A DNA stretch of 37,296 bases from Victivallaceae bacterium (lineage in GTDB: Bacteria; Verrucomicrobiota; Lentisphaeria; Victivallales; Victivallaceae). This document shows, piece after piece, positions 1-9,477 of this stretch (position 1 is the first letter of the stretch; the number at the start of each line of letters is the position of its first letter). The notes beneath the pieces were generated by a model. That model saw only the letters and a program-made list of their open reading frames with translations. It ran no database searches and was not told the origin of the DNA. The position numbers and the translations under genes are program-made. The DNA lies in contig JAKSOG010000003.1 of the NCBI GenBank assembly GCA_024405715.1, forward strand, positions 1-37,296, written 5' to 3'.

Positions 1-2
1 CC

Positions 3-3000
3 GACAAAGTCGGCAACGTCGCGACGTCGGAAAAATTCATCGTCAAAGTCGACAAGATCGTGCCGACGATCCAGGTTTCGGGCGTACCCGCCGACTGGAC
101 GGAAGAGACCGTTACCGTCACGGCGAAATTCGCCGACACGCTTTCGGGCATCGCAAAACAGCAGTACCGTATCGACGGCGGCAGTTGGACGAATTACACC
201 AAGCCGCTCGTTTTCGCGGAATCCGGCATCTCGACGGTCGAATTCAAAGCGACCGACGTCGCCGGAAACTCCTCGACGTCGAAAAAATACGTCGTCAAAG
301 TCGACAAGGAAGCCCCGACGATCAGCGTTTCCGCGACTCCCGCGCTGGACAAGTGGACGCGCGGATCCGTCACCGTCACGGCGACTTTCACCGACGAATT
401 TTCCGGTATCGATCCCGAAACGCAACAATACAGCACCGACGACGGAAAAACGTGGAAATCCTGCGGCGTCACGTCCAATGTTTTCACCACCGTCGCCGAT
501 GAAAACGGAACACTTCTCTTCCGCGTGGAGGACAACGTCGGAAACCGCAGTATAAAGGAAGTTACCATCGATCACATCGACCGGATCGCCCCCGTTTTCG
601 ACAAGGTGACGCCGAGTACGACCGACTGGACGAAAGACGACGTCATCATCACCGTCGCCGCGCACGACCCCGCCGACAAGCAGGGCATCGCCAGCGGTCT
701 CAAATCGGTGCAATACAGTTTCGACAACAAAAACTGGGAAACGGTCCAGGGCGGCACGGTCGCGGTCGACGACAACACGGTCGTCTATCTCCGCGCGACC
801 GACAAAGCCGGCAATGCACAATCGACTTCGATCACCGTTTCCAACATCGACAAGATCGCTCCGTCGGTCAAGGTTTCTTCGGAACCCTCGTTGAGCAAGT
901 GGAACAACCAGTTCTTCACGATCTGGGCGGAACTCGCGGACAACGAATCGGGGCTTGATCTCGGCAAATGCTACTACGTCGATATCGACGGCGGAAGTCA
1001 TTCCTGCAAGCCCTTCGAGAAACTGCCTCCCGTCACCCAAAACGGGACGATCACCGTCTATGCATATGACAAAGCCGGGAACGTCACCCAAAAGAGCGTC
1101 AAGATCGACCATATCGACAAAGAGAAGCCGGAAATCACGACGACCGCCGAGATCCAAAAGGGCGTCGTCGCCGAAGACGGCAAAAAGTGGACGCGCGACA
1201 CCGTTCTCGTCAGCGCGACGATGAAGGACAAAGGACCTTCGGGGCTGGCTTCCACCGAATACCGGACGGCGCAGACCGATCCGTGGACGGCGTACACGAA
1301 CGATGCGGAACTGACTTTCTCCGACAACACGACGGTCTTTTTCCGCGCCGCCGACAAAGCCGGAAACGTCACCGAAAAGAACTTCGTCGTCGACTGCATC
1401 GACAGGATCGCCCCCACGATCGACTGCATCACGCAGACGACGGAAGCGGCGGCGGCGGTCGTTACCGCGCAATTCACCGATTTTGAAAGCGGCATCAAGA
1501 CCAAAGAATACAAGTTCGACGGAGAATCCTTCCTCGCTTACGACCGGAACGTCACCGTCAACCACAACGGCAGGATCACGTTCCGCGCGGTCGATTACGT
1601 CGGCAACGAAACGTACGTTTCCTACGACGTGACCGGCATCGGCACGGGACCGACGATCTCGGTCGATGCGACGCCGGGCTCCTGGACCAACGGAAGCGTC
1701 AAGATCAGCGCGTCGGCGAAAGCCGCGAAAGGCATCAAATCGTTCGAGTACAGTTCCGATCAGAAAAACTGGACGAAATACACCCAGCCATTCACTGTTT
1801 TGGAACGCGGTGTCGTTTACTTCCGCGCGACCGACAAGAGCGGCGCTGTTTCGACCAGCAACATCGACGTTCTGATCGACACCGTGAATCCGACGATCAG
1901 CGACATCACCCGGGACATCACCGCCAAAACCGACGGACCGGTGCGTGTCAGCGCGGTCTTTGCCGATGCGCTTTCCGGCATCGCCGCGCGCGAATACCGG
2001 ATCGACTCCGGCGACTGGCAGACCTACTCCGGCAGCGGCGTCAGCGTTTCCGCCAACGGGACCGTCTACTTCCGCGCGACCGACAACGCCGGTAACACGA
2101 AAGAGGCAAGCCAGGTGATCGACAACATCCGCGGCCCCAAGATCCAAATCTCCGCGAATACGACCGACTGGACTCACAACGACGTCACGCTCAAAGGGAC
2201 GTTCACGACCGAAACCGCGGGCGCGTCCGTCAAGAGCAGGGAGTACAGTCTCGACGGATTCCTCTGGAAAAGCTGCAAAAACAAAGAGGAGATCACCGTC
2301 AAGTCCAACGGCACGGTCTATTTCCGCGTTACCGACTCGAAAGGTCAACGCGCGACCAACTCCTACGTCGTTTCCAACATCGACCGCGTATCGCCGACGG
2401 CGACGATCAAAGCGACGTCCGTCCACGGCGACGACTGGTTCTCGGGCAAAGTGAAAGTCACCGTCAGTTACCGTGACGAACTTTCGGGGCTGGACACTTG
2501 TTCGTACCGCATCAACGGCGGCTCGAAAAAGAACGTTTCCGGCGGCACGAAGTCGCGCACCGTTACCTTTGAAACCAAAGGCGGCAACAAGATCCAGGCC
2601 GAAATGCGGGATCGCGCGGGAAATTCAAGCAAATCCACGTTGACGGCGACGCTCGACACCGACGAAACCGTCCGGTCGGCGATCACGACGGGCGCATCCT
2701 CGTCCATCCGGCTGAAAACGCTGACCGTCGACGACGGTACGCTGACGCTCGGAAGCAAATCGACGCTCAAAGTCACCGGCGCACTGACGCTCGACGACGG
2801 TATGCTCAACGCCAAAAACGGCGATTTCTCCGCCGGTTCGATCACCGTAAAAGACGGAGACAACGTCATTTCCGGCACGGTTTCCGCCAAGGAACTGCGC
2901 GTTTCCGGCACGGCGACGTCGCTGACGGTCGACAAAAGCCAATTCGACGCGATGCTCAAGTGGAGCGTATTCAAGTCCGAAGGGCAACTTATCGCCAAAG

Positions 3001-4802
3001 GCGGTACGCTCAAACAGGCGAACATCAAAGCATTCCTCGCCAACGGCGACCTCGCGAACGTCGAATTCACCGCGTCCAAAGGCATCACCGATCTCAACAA
3101 TCTGACCCTTTCCGGCAAGCATGCGATCGTCTTTTCCGGCGGCAGCGGCACCAGTAAAAACGATAAACTCGTCTTTGACGGAAGCGCGACCGTCGCGTTC
3201 GGCAAAAAAGACACCGCGATCAATTTCGGGAAAGGTACCGATACCGTTTCCCTCAACGCCAACGCCAACGCGACGCTCCGTTCGGATCTCGTCAACGTGT
3301 CGAAACTTTCGATCGCGGGATCCAAGAGTTACGTCAAGGGCGATTTCGCGGACATCTCCTTCAAGAGCGGCGCGACGGCGTCGGTCGGCGACTACGCCCG
3401 CATAACGACGCAGAAACTTGATTTCAGCAAGGGAGGCAACAACAAACTTGCCGTCGGGAAATCCGCCACGTTCACGGCGAAAAGCACGATCAAGTTCGGG
3501 AGCGGGAAAGATACGCTTTCCATCGGCGATCAAACGAAATTCACCGCCAAAGGGAAACTTTCCTTCGGCGACGGGGCGAATCAGCTTTCGACCGGGAAAT
3601 CGAGTACGTTCGACACCGGGAAATACGACATTTCCTTCGGCACGGGCAGCGATAAACTTTCGACGGGAAACAACTCCAAATTCTACACATCAACGCTGAA
3701 ATTCGGTTCGGGCGACGACAAACTTTCCGTCGGCAAGTCCGCTCTCTTTTCGGCGGACGAAGCGATCGACTTCGGCAAAGGCAACGACACATTCTCGACG
3801 GGTGATTCGAGTTCTTTCTCCGCCGGGGACGGGATCGTTTTCGGAAGCGGCAACGACACGCTTGCCACGGGAGCGTCGAGTTTCTTCACAACGAACGACT
3901 TGCTTGATTTCGGGGACGGCAACGACAAACTTTCCGTCGGGAAATCCGGAACGTTCGACATCTACGGTGCGATCGACTTCGGCAAAGGCAACGACACGCT
4001 TGCCGCCGCCGACAAAGCGGAATTCTCCGTCAGCGAAAACATTTCTTTCGGCGACGGTGCGAATCAGCTTACGACGGGGAAATCGGTCCGTTTCGATGTC
4101 GGCGGAAAAAACAGCCGGAAAAATCTTTCCTTCGGTTCGGGCAACGACAAACTTTCGACTGGAAGTTCCTCCAAGTTCTACGTCGCGAAAATTGATTTCG
4201 GTTCCGGAACCAATCAACTTGCCGTCGGGAAATCCGCCACGTTCACGGCGTACGACGCGGTCAAATTCGGCGGCGGGAAAGACACTCTGTCCACCGGGGA
4301 AAAAGCGAAATTCACCGCCAAAGGAAAAATTTCCTTCGGCAACGGCACGAATCAGCTTTCGACCGGAAAATCAAGCACGTTCGATGCCGGGAAATACAGC
4401 GTTTCCTTCGGCTCCGGGAACGACAAACTTTCGACGGGAAATTATTCCAAGTTCCACGCGATGACGCTGAATTTCGGCGCGGGCGACGATAAACTCGCCA
4501 TCGGCGCGTCCGGAAATTTCGACATCGACGGTTCGATCGATTTCGGCAAGGGGAACGATCAATTTTCCATCGGCGACAACACCGACGTCACGATCGGGGC
4601 GTTCGATATGGGATCCGGCACCAATTCCTGGACGATCGGCAAAAAAGCCGTCGTCACGGTTTGGTCGCTGGACGTCGACAGCATCGACAAATTCTCGATG
4701 GGCAAAGAATCGGTGCTTTATCTCGGCGCCGACAGTTACGACGAGGCGATGCGGAATAAACTTTTCTCGAAATACGAAAAACAGATCGGCAAACTCGCCT
4801 GA
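3..4802 (+). CDS. Giant Ig-repeat / RTX-like repeat surface protein (5' truncated)
   Basis: The frame is open to the left edge and already reads repeat sequence there (DKVGNV, then KVDKIVPTI), so the true start lies upstream and the GTG at 60 is not a real start. About ten complete Ig-like repeats of 80-95 residues fill bases 60-2670. Each has a W-T near the start, an SGI/SGL turn, a Y-x-x-D-x-x-x-W stretch, a FRATDKAGN-like strand and an ID-K/R-x-x-PTI linker. Bases 2680-3410 encode Thr/Ser/Lys-rich sequence like a beta-solenoid. Bases 3414-4680 hold about 18 repeats of 22-24 residues around F-G-x-G-N/D-D-x-L-S-x-G, resembling a single RTX calcium-binding turn per unit. No LPXTG, autotransporter barrel or obvious sorting signal is seen at the C-terminus. 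I infer a secreted or surface adhesin/structural protein, possibly type I secreted. The exact function is unknown. Confidence 0.85.
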   Translation, partial: DKVGNVATSEKFIVKVDKIVPTIQVSGVPADWTEETVTVTAKFADTLSGIAKQQYRIDGGSWTNYTKPLVFAESGISTVEFKATDVAGNSSTSKKYVVKVDKEAPTISVSATPALDKWTRGSVTVTATFTDEFSGIDPETQQYSTDDGKTWKSCGVTSNVFTTVADENGTLLFRVEDNVGNRSIKEVTIDHIDRIAPVFDKVTPSTTDWTKDDVIITVAAHDPADKQGIASGLKSVQYSFDNKNWETVQGGTVAVDDNTVVYLRATDKAGNAQSTSITVSNIDKIAPSVKVSSEPSLSKWNNQFFTIWAELADNESGLDLGKCYYVDIDGGSHSCKPFEKLPPVTQNGTITVYAYDKAGNVTQKSVKIDHIDKEKPEITTTAEIQKGVVAEDGKKWTRDTVLVSATMKDKGPSGLASTEYRTAQTDPWTAYTNDAELTFSDNTTVFFRAADKAGNVTEKNFVVDCIDRIAPTIDCITQTTEAAAAVVTAQFTDFESGIKTKEYKFDGESFLAYDRNVTVNHNGRITFRAVDYVGNETYVSYDVTGIGTGPTISVDATPGSWTNGSVKISASAKAAKGIKSFEYSSDQKNWTKYTQPFTVLERGVVYFRATDKSGAVSTSNIDVLIDTVNPTISDITRDITAKTDGPVRVSAVFADALSGIAAREYRIDSGDWQTYSGSGVSVSANGTVYFRATDNAGNTKEASQVIDNIRGPKIQISANTTDWTHNDVTLKGTFTTETAGASVKSREYSLDGFLWKSCKNKEEITVKSNGTVYFRVTDSKGQRATNSYVVSNIDRVSPTATIKATSVHGDDWFSGKVKVTVSYRDELSGLDTCSYRINGGSKKNVSGGTKSRTVTFETKGGNKIQAEMRDRAGNSSKSTLTATLDTDETVRSAITTGASSSIRLKTLTVDDGTLTLGSKSTLKVTGALTLDDGMLNAKNGDFSAGSITVKDGDNVISGTVSAKELRVSGTATSLTVDKSQFDAMLKWSVFKSEGQLIAKGGTLKQANIKAFLANGDLANVEFTASKGITDLNNLTLSGKHAIVFSGGSGTSKNDKLVFDGSATVAFGKKDTAINFGKGTDTVSLNANANATLRSDLVNVSKLSIAGSKSYVKGDFADISFKSGATASVGDYARITTQKLDFSKGGNNKLAVGKSATFTAKSTIKFGSGKDTLSIGDQTKFTAKGKLSFGDGANQLSTGKSSTFDTGKYDISFGTGSDKLSTGNNSKFYTSTLKFGSGDDKLSVGKSALFSADEAIDFGKGNDTFSTGDSSSFSAGDGIVFGSGNDTLATGASSFFTTNDLLDFGDGNDKLSVGKSGTFDIYGAIDFGKGNDTLAAADKAEFSVSENISFGDGANQLTTGKSVRFDVGGKNSRKNLSFGSGNDKLSTGSSSKFYVAKIDFGSGTNQLAVGKSATFTAYDAVKFGGGKDTLSTGEKAKFTAKGKISFGNGTNQLSTGKSSTFDAGKYSVSFGSGNDKLSTGNYSKFHAMTLNFGAGDDKLAIGASGNFDIDGSIDFGKGNDQFSIGDNTDVTIGAFDMGSGTNSWTIGKKAVVTVWSLDVDSIDKFSMGKESVLYLGADSYDEAMRNKLFSKYEKQIGKLA
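3414..4680 (+). repeat. Tandem array of 22-24-residue Gly/Asp repeats
   Basis: About 18 coding repeats lie in the 3' third of the giant gene, with consensus (I/L)-x-F-G-x-G-N-D-K-L-S-T-G-x-x-S-x-F. Higher-order order is visible: units 1-6 (3414-3833) match units 12-17 (4191-4601) in sequence, and units 8-11 partly echo the same pattern. Bases 3445-3479 and 4216-4250 are identical over 35 nucleotides, which points to internal segmental duplication rather than only convergent repeat evolution. Confidence 0.8.
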
Positions 4803-4818
4803 TGAAAGGATTGATTCG

Positions 4819-4847
4819 CCCCGGAGAGATCTCCGGGGATTTTTTTT
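4819..4847 (+). terminator. Rho-independent terminator after the giant gene
   Basis: An 8-bp perfect stem (CCCCGGAG / CTCCGGGG) with an AGAT loop is followed by A and eight T. It starts 16 bases after the giant gene's stop codon. It ends only three bases before the GGAGGG ribosome binding site of the next gene, leaving no room for a separate promoter between them. Confidence 0.85.
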
Positions 4848-4861
4848 CGCGGAGGGATACG

Positions 4862-6043
4862 ATGAAATACGCGGAACTGGATCTGGCTTCCTTTTTGAAG
4901 CCCGTAACGCGTTATGAAGCACGGCGTTTCGTCAGTGCGACGCCGGGCGTGCGCGGCGCGTTTTTGAAAGGGCCGCTTTTCCGCGGCAAAGGAACGCGCG
5001 TTTTCATCTGGTACGGATTGCCGGAAAAAGCCGACGCCGGACGCCGCGTGCCGGGGATCGTGCTGATCCACGGGGGACTCGGCACCGCCTATGCTCCGTG
5101 GGTGAAAAAGTGGGTCGATCATGGTTTCGCCGCCGTCGCGGTCGATCAGTTCTGTGCGATCCCCAAAACCGATGGTTCCTACGGAAACATGAAACCGCCC
5201 AGGCGGCATCGCTTTTCCGGCCCCGTTGCGGAAGAACGCTTCGACCATCTCGACGAACCTTTGACCGACCAATGGGGATATCATTCGATCGCCGCCGTGA
5301 TGCTCGCCAACACTTTTTTGCGCGATCTGCCCGAAGTCGACGAAAATAAAGTCGGTGTCACCGGCATTTCCTGGGGCGGCTATGCCGCCGCCGTCGCGGC
5401 GGGAGTCGATCCGCGTTACGCTTTCGCGATGGTCGTTTACGGGTGCGGCGGGTGCGACACGCTCGCGCTTTCCGACGGCAAGGCGAAGGCAAAACGGGAA
5501 AAATTCTGCCGCTTATGGGATCCGAACCGCTTTTTGCCCGACGCGAAAATGCCGATACTCTGGACGGTGGGAACCAACGATTTCGCTTTCGACGTCGCCA
5601 ACTGGAATCATTCGTCGAAACTTGCGCAAAATTCTTTCCGCGCGCTCCGCACGGATTTTCCGCACGGACAATATGAGGGCGAAGATCCGGCGGAACTTTT
5701 TTCCTTCGCCCGCGCCGTCGTCGACGGCAAACCCTACACGCGCTTCGACGACGCGACGCTCAAAGTAAAAAATTTGATCCTTTCCTGCCGGGTACTCCCG
5801 GCGGGGAACATCGACCGCTGCGAAGTCGTCGCCACCCGGGCGACGGGGCGTTGGAACGACCGCTTTTTCCGCGCATCGGAAGCGCAATACGATCCCGGAA
5901 CGGGCATCGTCAAAGGGAAATTGCCTTCCGACTGGACGGCGGCTTATCTCGCCGCGTACGATGATCGCAACTTGCTCCACACGTCGGAAGTCGCGATCAG
6001 AAAAAACGCCGGACGATGCCGATCACCCAGACGGCAAAAATGA
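4862..6043 (+). CDS. Alpha/beta hydrolase, acetylxylan esterase / dienelactone hydrolase-like
   Basis: This is a 393-residue alpha/beta hydrolase. VLIHGGLG supplies the oxyanion-hole HG motif. The nucleophile is S170 in G-I-S-W-G-G, with D240 (GTND) and H268 (FPHG) completing a plausible triad in the correct order. The last ~90 residues look like the small beta-sandwich found after the hydrolase domain in PVC-type acetylxylan-esterase/PqaA-like proteins. No signal peptide is evident. I chose ATG 4862 because GGAGGG lies at 4851-4856. An in-frame ATG at 4802 overlaps the upstream stop (TGATG) but would translate through the terminator hairpin. The gene overlaps the end of the convergent transporter gene by 47 bases. 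The substrate is probably an ester on a plant or host glycan; this is inference from family only. Confidence 0.85.
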   Translation: MKYAELDLASFLKPVTRYEARRFVSATPGVRGAFLKGPLFRGKGTRVFIWYGLPEKADAGRRVPGIVLIHGGLGTAYAPWVKKWVDHGFAAVAVDQFCAIPKTDGSYGNMKPPRRHRFSGPVAEERFDHLDEPLTDQWGYHSIAAVMLANTFLRDLPEVDENKVGVTGISWGGYAAAVAAGVDPRYAFAMVVYGCGGCDTLALSDGKAKAKREKFCRLWDPNRFLPDAKMPILWTVGTNDFAFDVANWNHSSKLAQNSFRALRTDFPHGQYEGEDPAELFSFARAVVDGKPYTRFDDATLKVKNLILSCRVLPAGNIDRCEVVATRATGRWNDRFFRASEAQYDPGTGIVKGKLPSDWTAAYLAAYDDRNLLHTSEVAIRKNAGRCRSPRRQK

Positions 6044-7352
6044 AAAACGGCAATATCCAGCGGTAATAAAAGAAGAAACGCGGAGAAAATTTCCATCCGT
6101 TCCCCGTGTTGACCTCGCCGAAAAACGCCTCTTTTTTCCACTTCCACGCGACGAAAAGCGTAAGGTAAAGCGCGCCGAGCGGCAAAATATTGTCGCTGAC
6201 AACGAAATCTTCCAGATCCAGGATGTTGCTCCCCTGCCCGAGAGGAGAAAAACCTTTCCAGAGATTGAACCCCAAAATGCAGGGCATCGACAGCACGGCG
6301 AGAACGCCTCCCCAGAGCAGACAGCAACATTTTCTTCCGATGCCCCACTCGTCCATCCCGAATGCGACGAGCGCTTCAAAAACCGCCACCAGCGTCGAGA
6401 TCGCCGCGACCGCCAGAAACAGGAAAAAGACCGTCCCCCACAGTACGCCGCCGGGAAGATTTTCAAATACGTTCGGCAGCGCGATGAAAATCAGCGACGG
6501 ACCGCCGGCGGCGGGAACGCCGAAACTCGCACAACAGCAGAAAATGATCACGCCCGCCGTAACCGCCACGAGCGTATCAAGTACGATGATCCAGACGCTC
6601 TCCGGCGCAAGCGCGCGGTCGCGCCGCTGATAACTGCCGCAAAGCGCCACCGAGCCGAATCCGATGCTCAACGTGAAAAACGCCTGCGTCATCGCCGCGA
6701 CAAGTGCATCGAAAAAGTCATTCCCGACACGGCTTGCGTCGGGTACGAAAAAGAACATAAGTCCCTTGCCGACGCCGGGAAGCGTCAGCGCTTTCGCGCA
6801 AAGTATGAGCATCAAAGCGAAAAGACCGCCCATCATCCATTTGATCGATTTTTCCAGCGAACTGCGAACGCCTCCGAAGCACATCGCCACCGTCAAAAAC
6901 AACGCGATCAGCATACCCAAAGTCTGCCGCGGGAACGACGCGAGCAAGGCATCGAAAAGCGCGCGGGGATCGCCGTGCATTTGCCCCGTCGCGTACGAAA
7001 AAGCATAGTCGATCAGCCAGCCGCTCACCACGGTATAAAACATCAGCAGCAACAAATTTCCGAAAAAGAAAAAATATCCCGGTATGTCCCAGCGGAAACG
7101 CCCTTTCCGCCCCTGCAAATCCCGCAATGCGCCGGGAAGAGTTTTCCGTCCGGCGCGGCCGATGGCAAGCTCCATCACGAGCGCCGGAAATCCGAGGACG
7201 ACGAGGCATACGGCGTAACGCAACAGGAAAATCCCGCCGCCGTACTTTCCGGCGATATAGGGAAATCTCCAAATGTTTCCGAGCCCGATCGCACAGCCGG
7301 AAGTCATCAGCAGAAAACCGATCCGGCTGGAAAGCGTTTCGCGTTTATTCAT
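5997..7352 (-). CDS. Sodium-dependent transporter, NSS/SNF family
   Basis: This 451-residue polytopic membrane protein belongs to the neurotransmitter:sodium symporter family (LeuT/MhsT type). The family signature near the N-terminus is clear: GCAIGLGNIWRFPY followed by GGGIFLLRY and FPALVMELAIGR. These form TM1 and TM2, with the unwound substrate/Na+ site expected in TM1. The length is close to that of short bacterial members. Such proteins usually import amino acids or related amines with Na+. It is the last gene of a three-gene operon: its ATG overlaps the stop of the beta-helix gene by 8 bases, with a GGAG site just upstream. Linkage to two glycosidase-like proteins is unusual, and the substrate cannot be told from sequence. 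Confidence 0.92.
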   Translation of the reverse strand: MNKRETLSSRIGFLLMTSGCAIGLGNIWRFPYIAGKYGGGIFLLRYAVCLVVLGFPALVMELAIGRAGRKTLPGALRDLQGRKGRFRWDIPGYFFFFGNLLLLMFYTVVSGWLIDYAFSYATGQMHGDPRALFDALLASFPRQTLGMLIALFLTVAMCFGGVRSSLEKSIKWMMGGLFALMLILCAKALTLPGVGKGLMFFFVPDASRVGNDFFDALVAAMTQAFFTLSIGFGSVALCGSYQRRDRALAPESVWIIVLDTLVAVTAGVIIFCCCASFGVPAAGGPSLIFIALPNVFENLPGGVLWGTVFFLFLAVAAISTLVAVFEALVAFGMDEWGIGRKCCCLLWGGVLAVLSMPCILGFNLWKGFSPLGQGSNILDLEDFVVSDNILPLGALYLTLFVAWKWKKEAFFGEVNTGNGWKFSPRFFFYYRWILPFFIFAVWVIGIVRRFF

Positions 7353-9477
7353 TTTTCTCCGTCGGTGTCAGTCCGGCAAAATCAAGCGTTTCCGCCGGGT
7401 CGAAAAAGCCGAGTTTCCGCGCCGCGGCATCCGGTTTCAAATGGAAATCGCGTTTTTTTGCATCGACGAATCCGGGGTCCGTGAAAACGGAACCCAGGTC
7501 ATGCCCTTTTTGCCGCCACGCTTCCAGATTGTCGTGAATGACCGTTTCAGCGCCGGGGAGCGCGGTATTGGCGCGTTTGAGTTTGCAGGCGATGATGCTC
7601 TCCTTTTCGGAAAGTTTCAGATCGAAATAAAGATTGCAGTCGCAGAAAAGTTCGTTTTTGTCGAAATTTTCAAGATAACTCGCACGGAAAAACGGTTTTC
7701 CGTCCGCAATCAATATGTTGCGGTACATCACGAAGTCGCAGGAATAATTTTTTCCGGGGAAACGGTACCCGGTATGATCGGACGCTTCGCAGTTGCTGAC
7801 GCGCACGAGATTTTCGCCGCAAAAGGCGAAAACATTGTCGCGAAGCGTGTTTTCGCGCCCGAAATTCTGGTGAAAGGCGTCGTTTTTCGTGTCGTAACAG
7901 ACGTTGCGTTCCCAGATCTGATGTGAAGATCCTTCGTCGGCGTAGAGCGCCCAACCGCCGTAAACACGGCCGGAAACGTGATGGATGTGATTGTTGTAAA
8001 CGCGCGTCCCCGGCTGGATGCCGAGCAGATAAATGCCCGCCATATCGCTGAGCATACCGCGCCCGATGTTGTAAATGTGATTGAATCCGATGCGGTTTTC
8101 GCCGCCCGTCGCGGGGGCGTGTCCCCAGTTCCATCCGGCGGAAATGCCGCTGTAAAAAAGGTCGTGGATGAGATTGTGTTCGACGAGATTGCCACGGGAA
8201 AATCCGATCATGATGCCGACGCCCGCCATGTCGAATTTGCCGCAATCGTGGACATGATTGCCGGAAACGGTGATCCTTTCCGAAAGAAGCGCGGCGCATT
8301 GCGGAGCGCGTTCAAGATCGACGCCGTTGACGAGGATGCCGCCCGCGCCCATATCGGAAATGTCGTTGCCGGAAATTTCCATATCGGTGATGCCGGCAAG
8401 CGCGCCGATCGCGTAAAAGTCGCTCTTTTCGACGCGGCAATTCAGGACTTTGCAATTTTCGGCGAAGTGAAACGACACCACCGCCGGATCGTAGATCGCC
8501 CCCTGCGTCGGCTTGCCGCGGCGGCAGAATTCATTGTGAAGGAGCGGCAGTTTTTCCGAACCGGGGAAGCGGTAGACGTCGTCGTAATCGGGACGCCCGA
8601 CGCCGCCGTACCGGAAAGCGATCCCGTCGAGGACGATGCCGGAAACTTTTTTGCCGCTTGCTTCATCGCCCGCCGCGAGAAACAACAGCGAACGCACCGG
8701 CGCGACCGCTTCGATCGTTTCCGGCGTTTCGCCGTCGCGCGGCAGATAAGAAACCGTTTTTGCCGCGCGGTCGAAATAGTATTCACCCGGTTCCGTCAGC
8801 GCTTCGCGCACATTGCGCCAGACGACGAACATCTGTTCCGGACCGGAACGCCGCAACAGCGGCTTGTCAAAACGGATCCTCTTTTCGGCGGGGAAACATT
8901 GCGAAACAGATGCGCGCGGATCGATCCACGCCGTGACCGCGTGCGCTTCGATGCCGCCGAGATCATGCCACGACGGATCGAAATCGCCTTCCTTGTAGAA
9001 GAAGTCTTCCGTGTATTTTTCTCTTTCCGGAAGCATTTTTTCGGGATGCGTCGCATGGTCGAAATCCTTGGGCGTCGAAGCGACGACCGCGCGGCGGCCG
9101 TTGATGTAAAGCTGGTCAAGATGTCCGTCGCACACGGCGGCTTCCGGCACGTCGTACACCAACGCCTGTCTGCCGTTCAACAAAACGGTTTCGCGGTATT
9201 TCAGGATCTCACCGCCGCTGAAAACGACTTCGCCGTCGCCCGCCGCAGTGATGCACAGATCATTCAATTCCGGCGTGACGCAAATCGTTTCCGGCAAAAA
9301 ATAAACGCCTTTTGAAAAGATCAGCCGGATTTTTTCTCCGGGATGCGACTGCCGGTATTCCTTCACCCGCGACAAGGCGTTTTCAACGGATTCCGCCGGC
9401 GCGACGCGGATCTCGGCGCCCACGACGACGACGGCGGCGGAAATGAACGACAGCATAACGGCGATGATTTTTTTCAT
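7345..9477 (-). CDS. Exported right-handed beta-helix protein, GH141-like
   Basis: This 710-residue protein has an N-terminal signal peptide (MKKIIAVMLSFISAAVVVVGA, probable cleavage near VVGA/E). It is followed by the opening seen in beta-helix glycosidases of the GH141 type: a small domain with IRLIFSKGVYFLPETI, a VVFSGG strand and LYINGRRAV. The C-terminal half is a parallel beta-helix with many N-x-I/H-D/N turns, including DMAGIYLLGIQPGTRVYNN and YADEGSSH. The two Asp-bearing motifs (D-M-A-G and D-E-G-S-S) are candidate catalytic positions by analogy with GH141; this is inference. GH141 includes alpha-L-fucosidase and xylanase activities, so a periplasmic or secreted polysaccharide-degrading role is likely. 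Its ATG overlaps the stop of the upstream paralogue by 4 bases (ATGA). Confidence 0.82.
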   Translation of the reverse strand: MKKIIAVMLSFISAAVVVVGAEIRVAPAESVENALSRVKEYRQSHPGEKIRLIFSKGVYFLPETICVTPELNDLCITAAGDGEVVFSGGEILKYRETVLLNGRQALVYDVPEAAVCDGHLDQLYINGRRAVVASTPKDFDHATHPEKMLPEREKYTEDFFYKEGDFDPSWHDLGGIEAHAVTAWIDPRASVSQCFPAEKRIRFDKPLLRRSGPEQMFVVWRNVREALTEPGEYYFDRAAKTVSYLPRDGETPETIEAVAPVRSLLFLAAGDEASGKKVSGIVLDGIAFRYGGVGRPDYDDVYRFPGSEKLPLLHNEFCRRGKPTQGAIYDPAVVSFHFAENCKVLNCRVEKSDFYAIGALAGITDMEISGNDISDMGAGGILVNGVDLERAPQCAALLSERITVSGNHVHDCGKFDMAGVGIMIGFSRGNLVEHNLIHDLFYSGISAGWNWGHAPATGGENRIGFNHIYNIGRGMLSDMAGIYLLGIQPGTRVYNNHIHHVSGRVYGGWALYADEGSSHQIWERNVCYDTKNDAFHQNFGRENTLRDNVFAFCGENLVRVSNCEASDHTGYRFPGKNYSCDFVMYRNILIADGKPFFRASYLENFDKNELFCDCNLYFDLKLSEKESIIACKLKRANTALPGAETVIHDNLEAWRQKGHDLGSVFTDPGFVDAKKRDFHLKPDAAARKLGFFDPAETLDFAGLTPTEKNE

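Noticed and set aside
60-62. GTG at 60 as the start of the giant protein
   Set aside because: The frame is open to the window edge and the residues before it continue the Ig repeat pattern.
5961-7484. 507-codon plus-strand ORF opposite the transporter gene
   Set aside because: Its composition is charge-rich and motif-free, and the opposite strand carries a clear NSS transporter. It is an antisense shadow of GC-biased codons.
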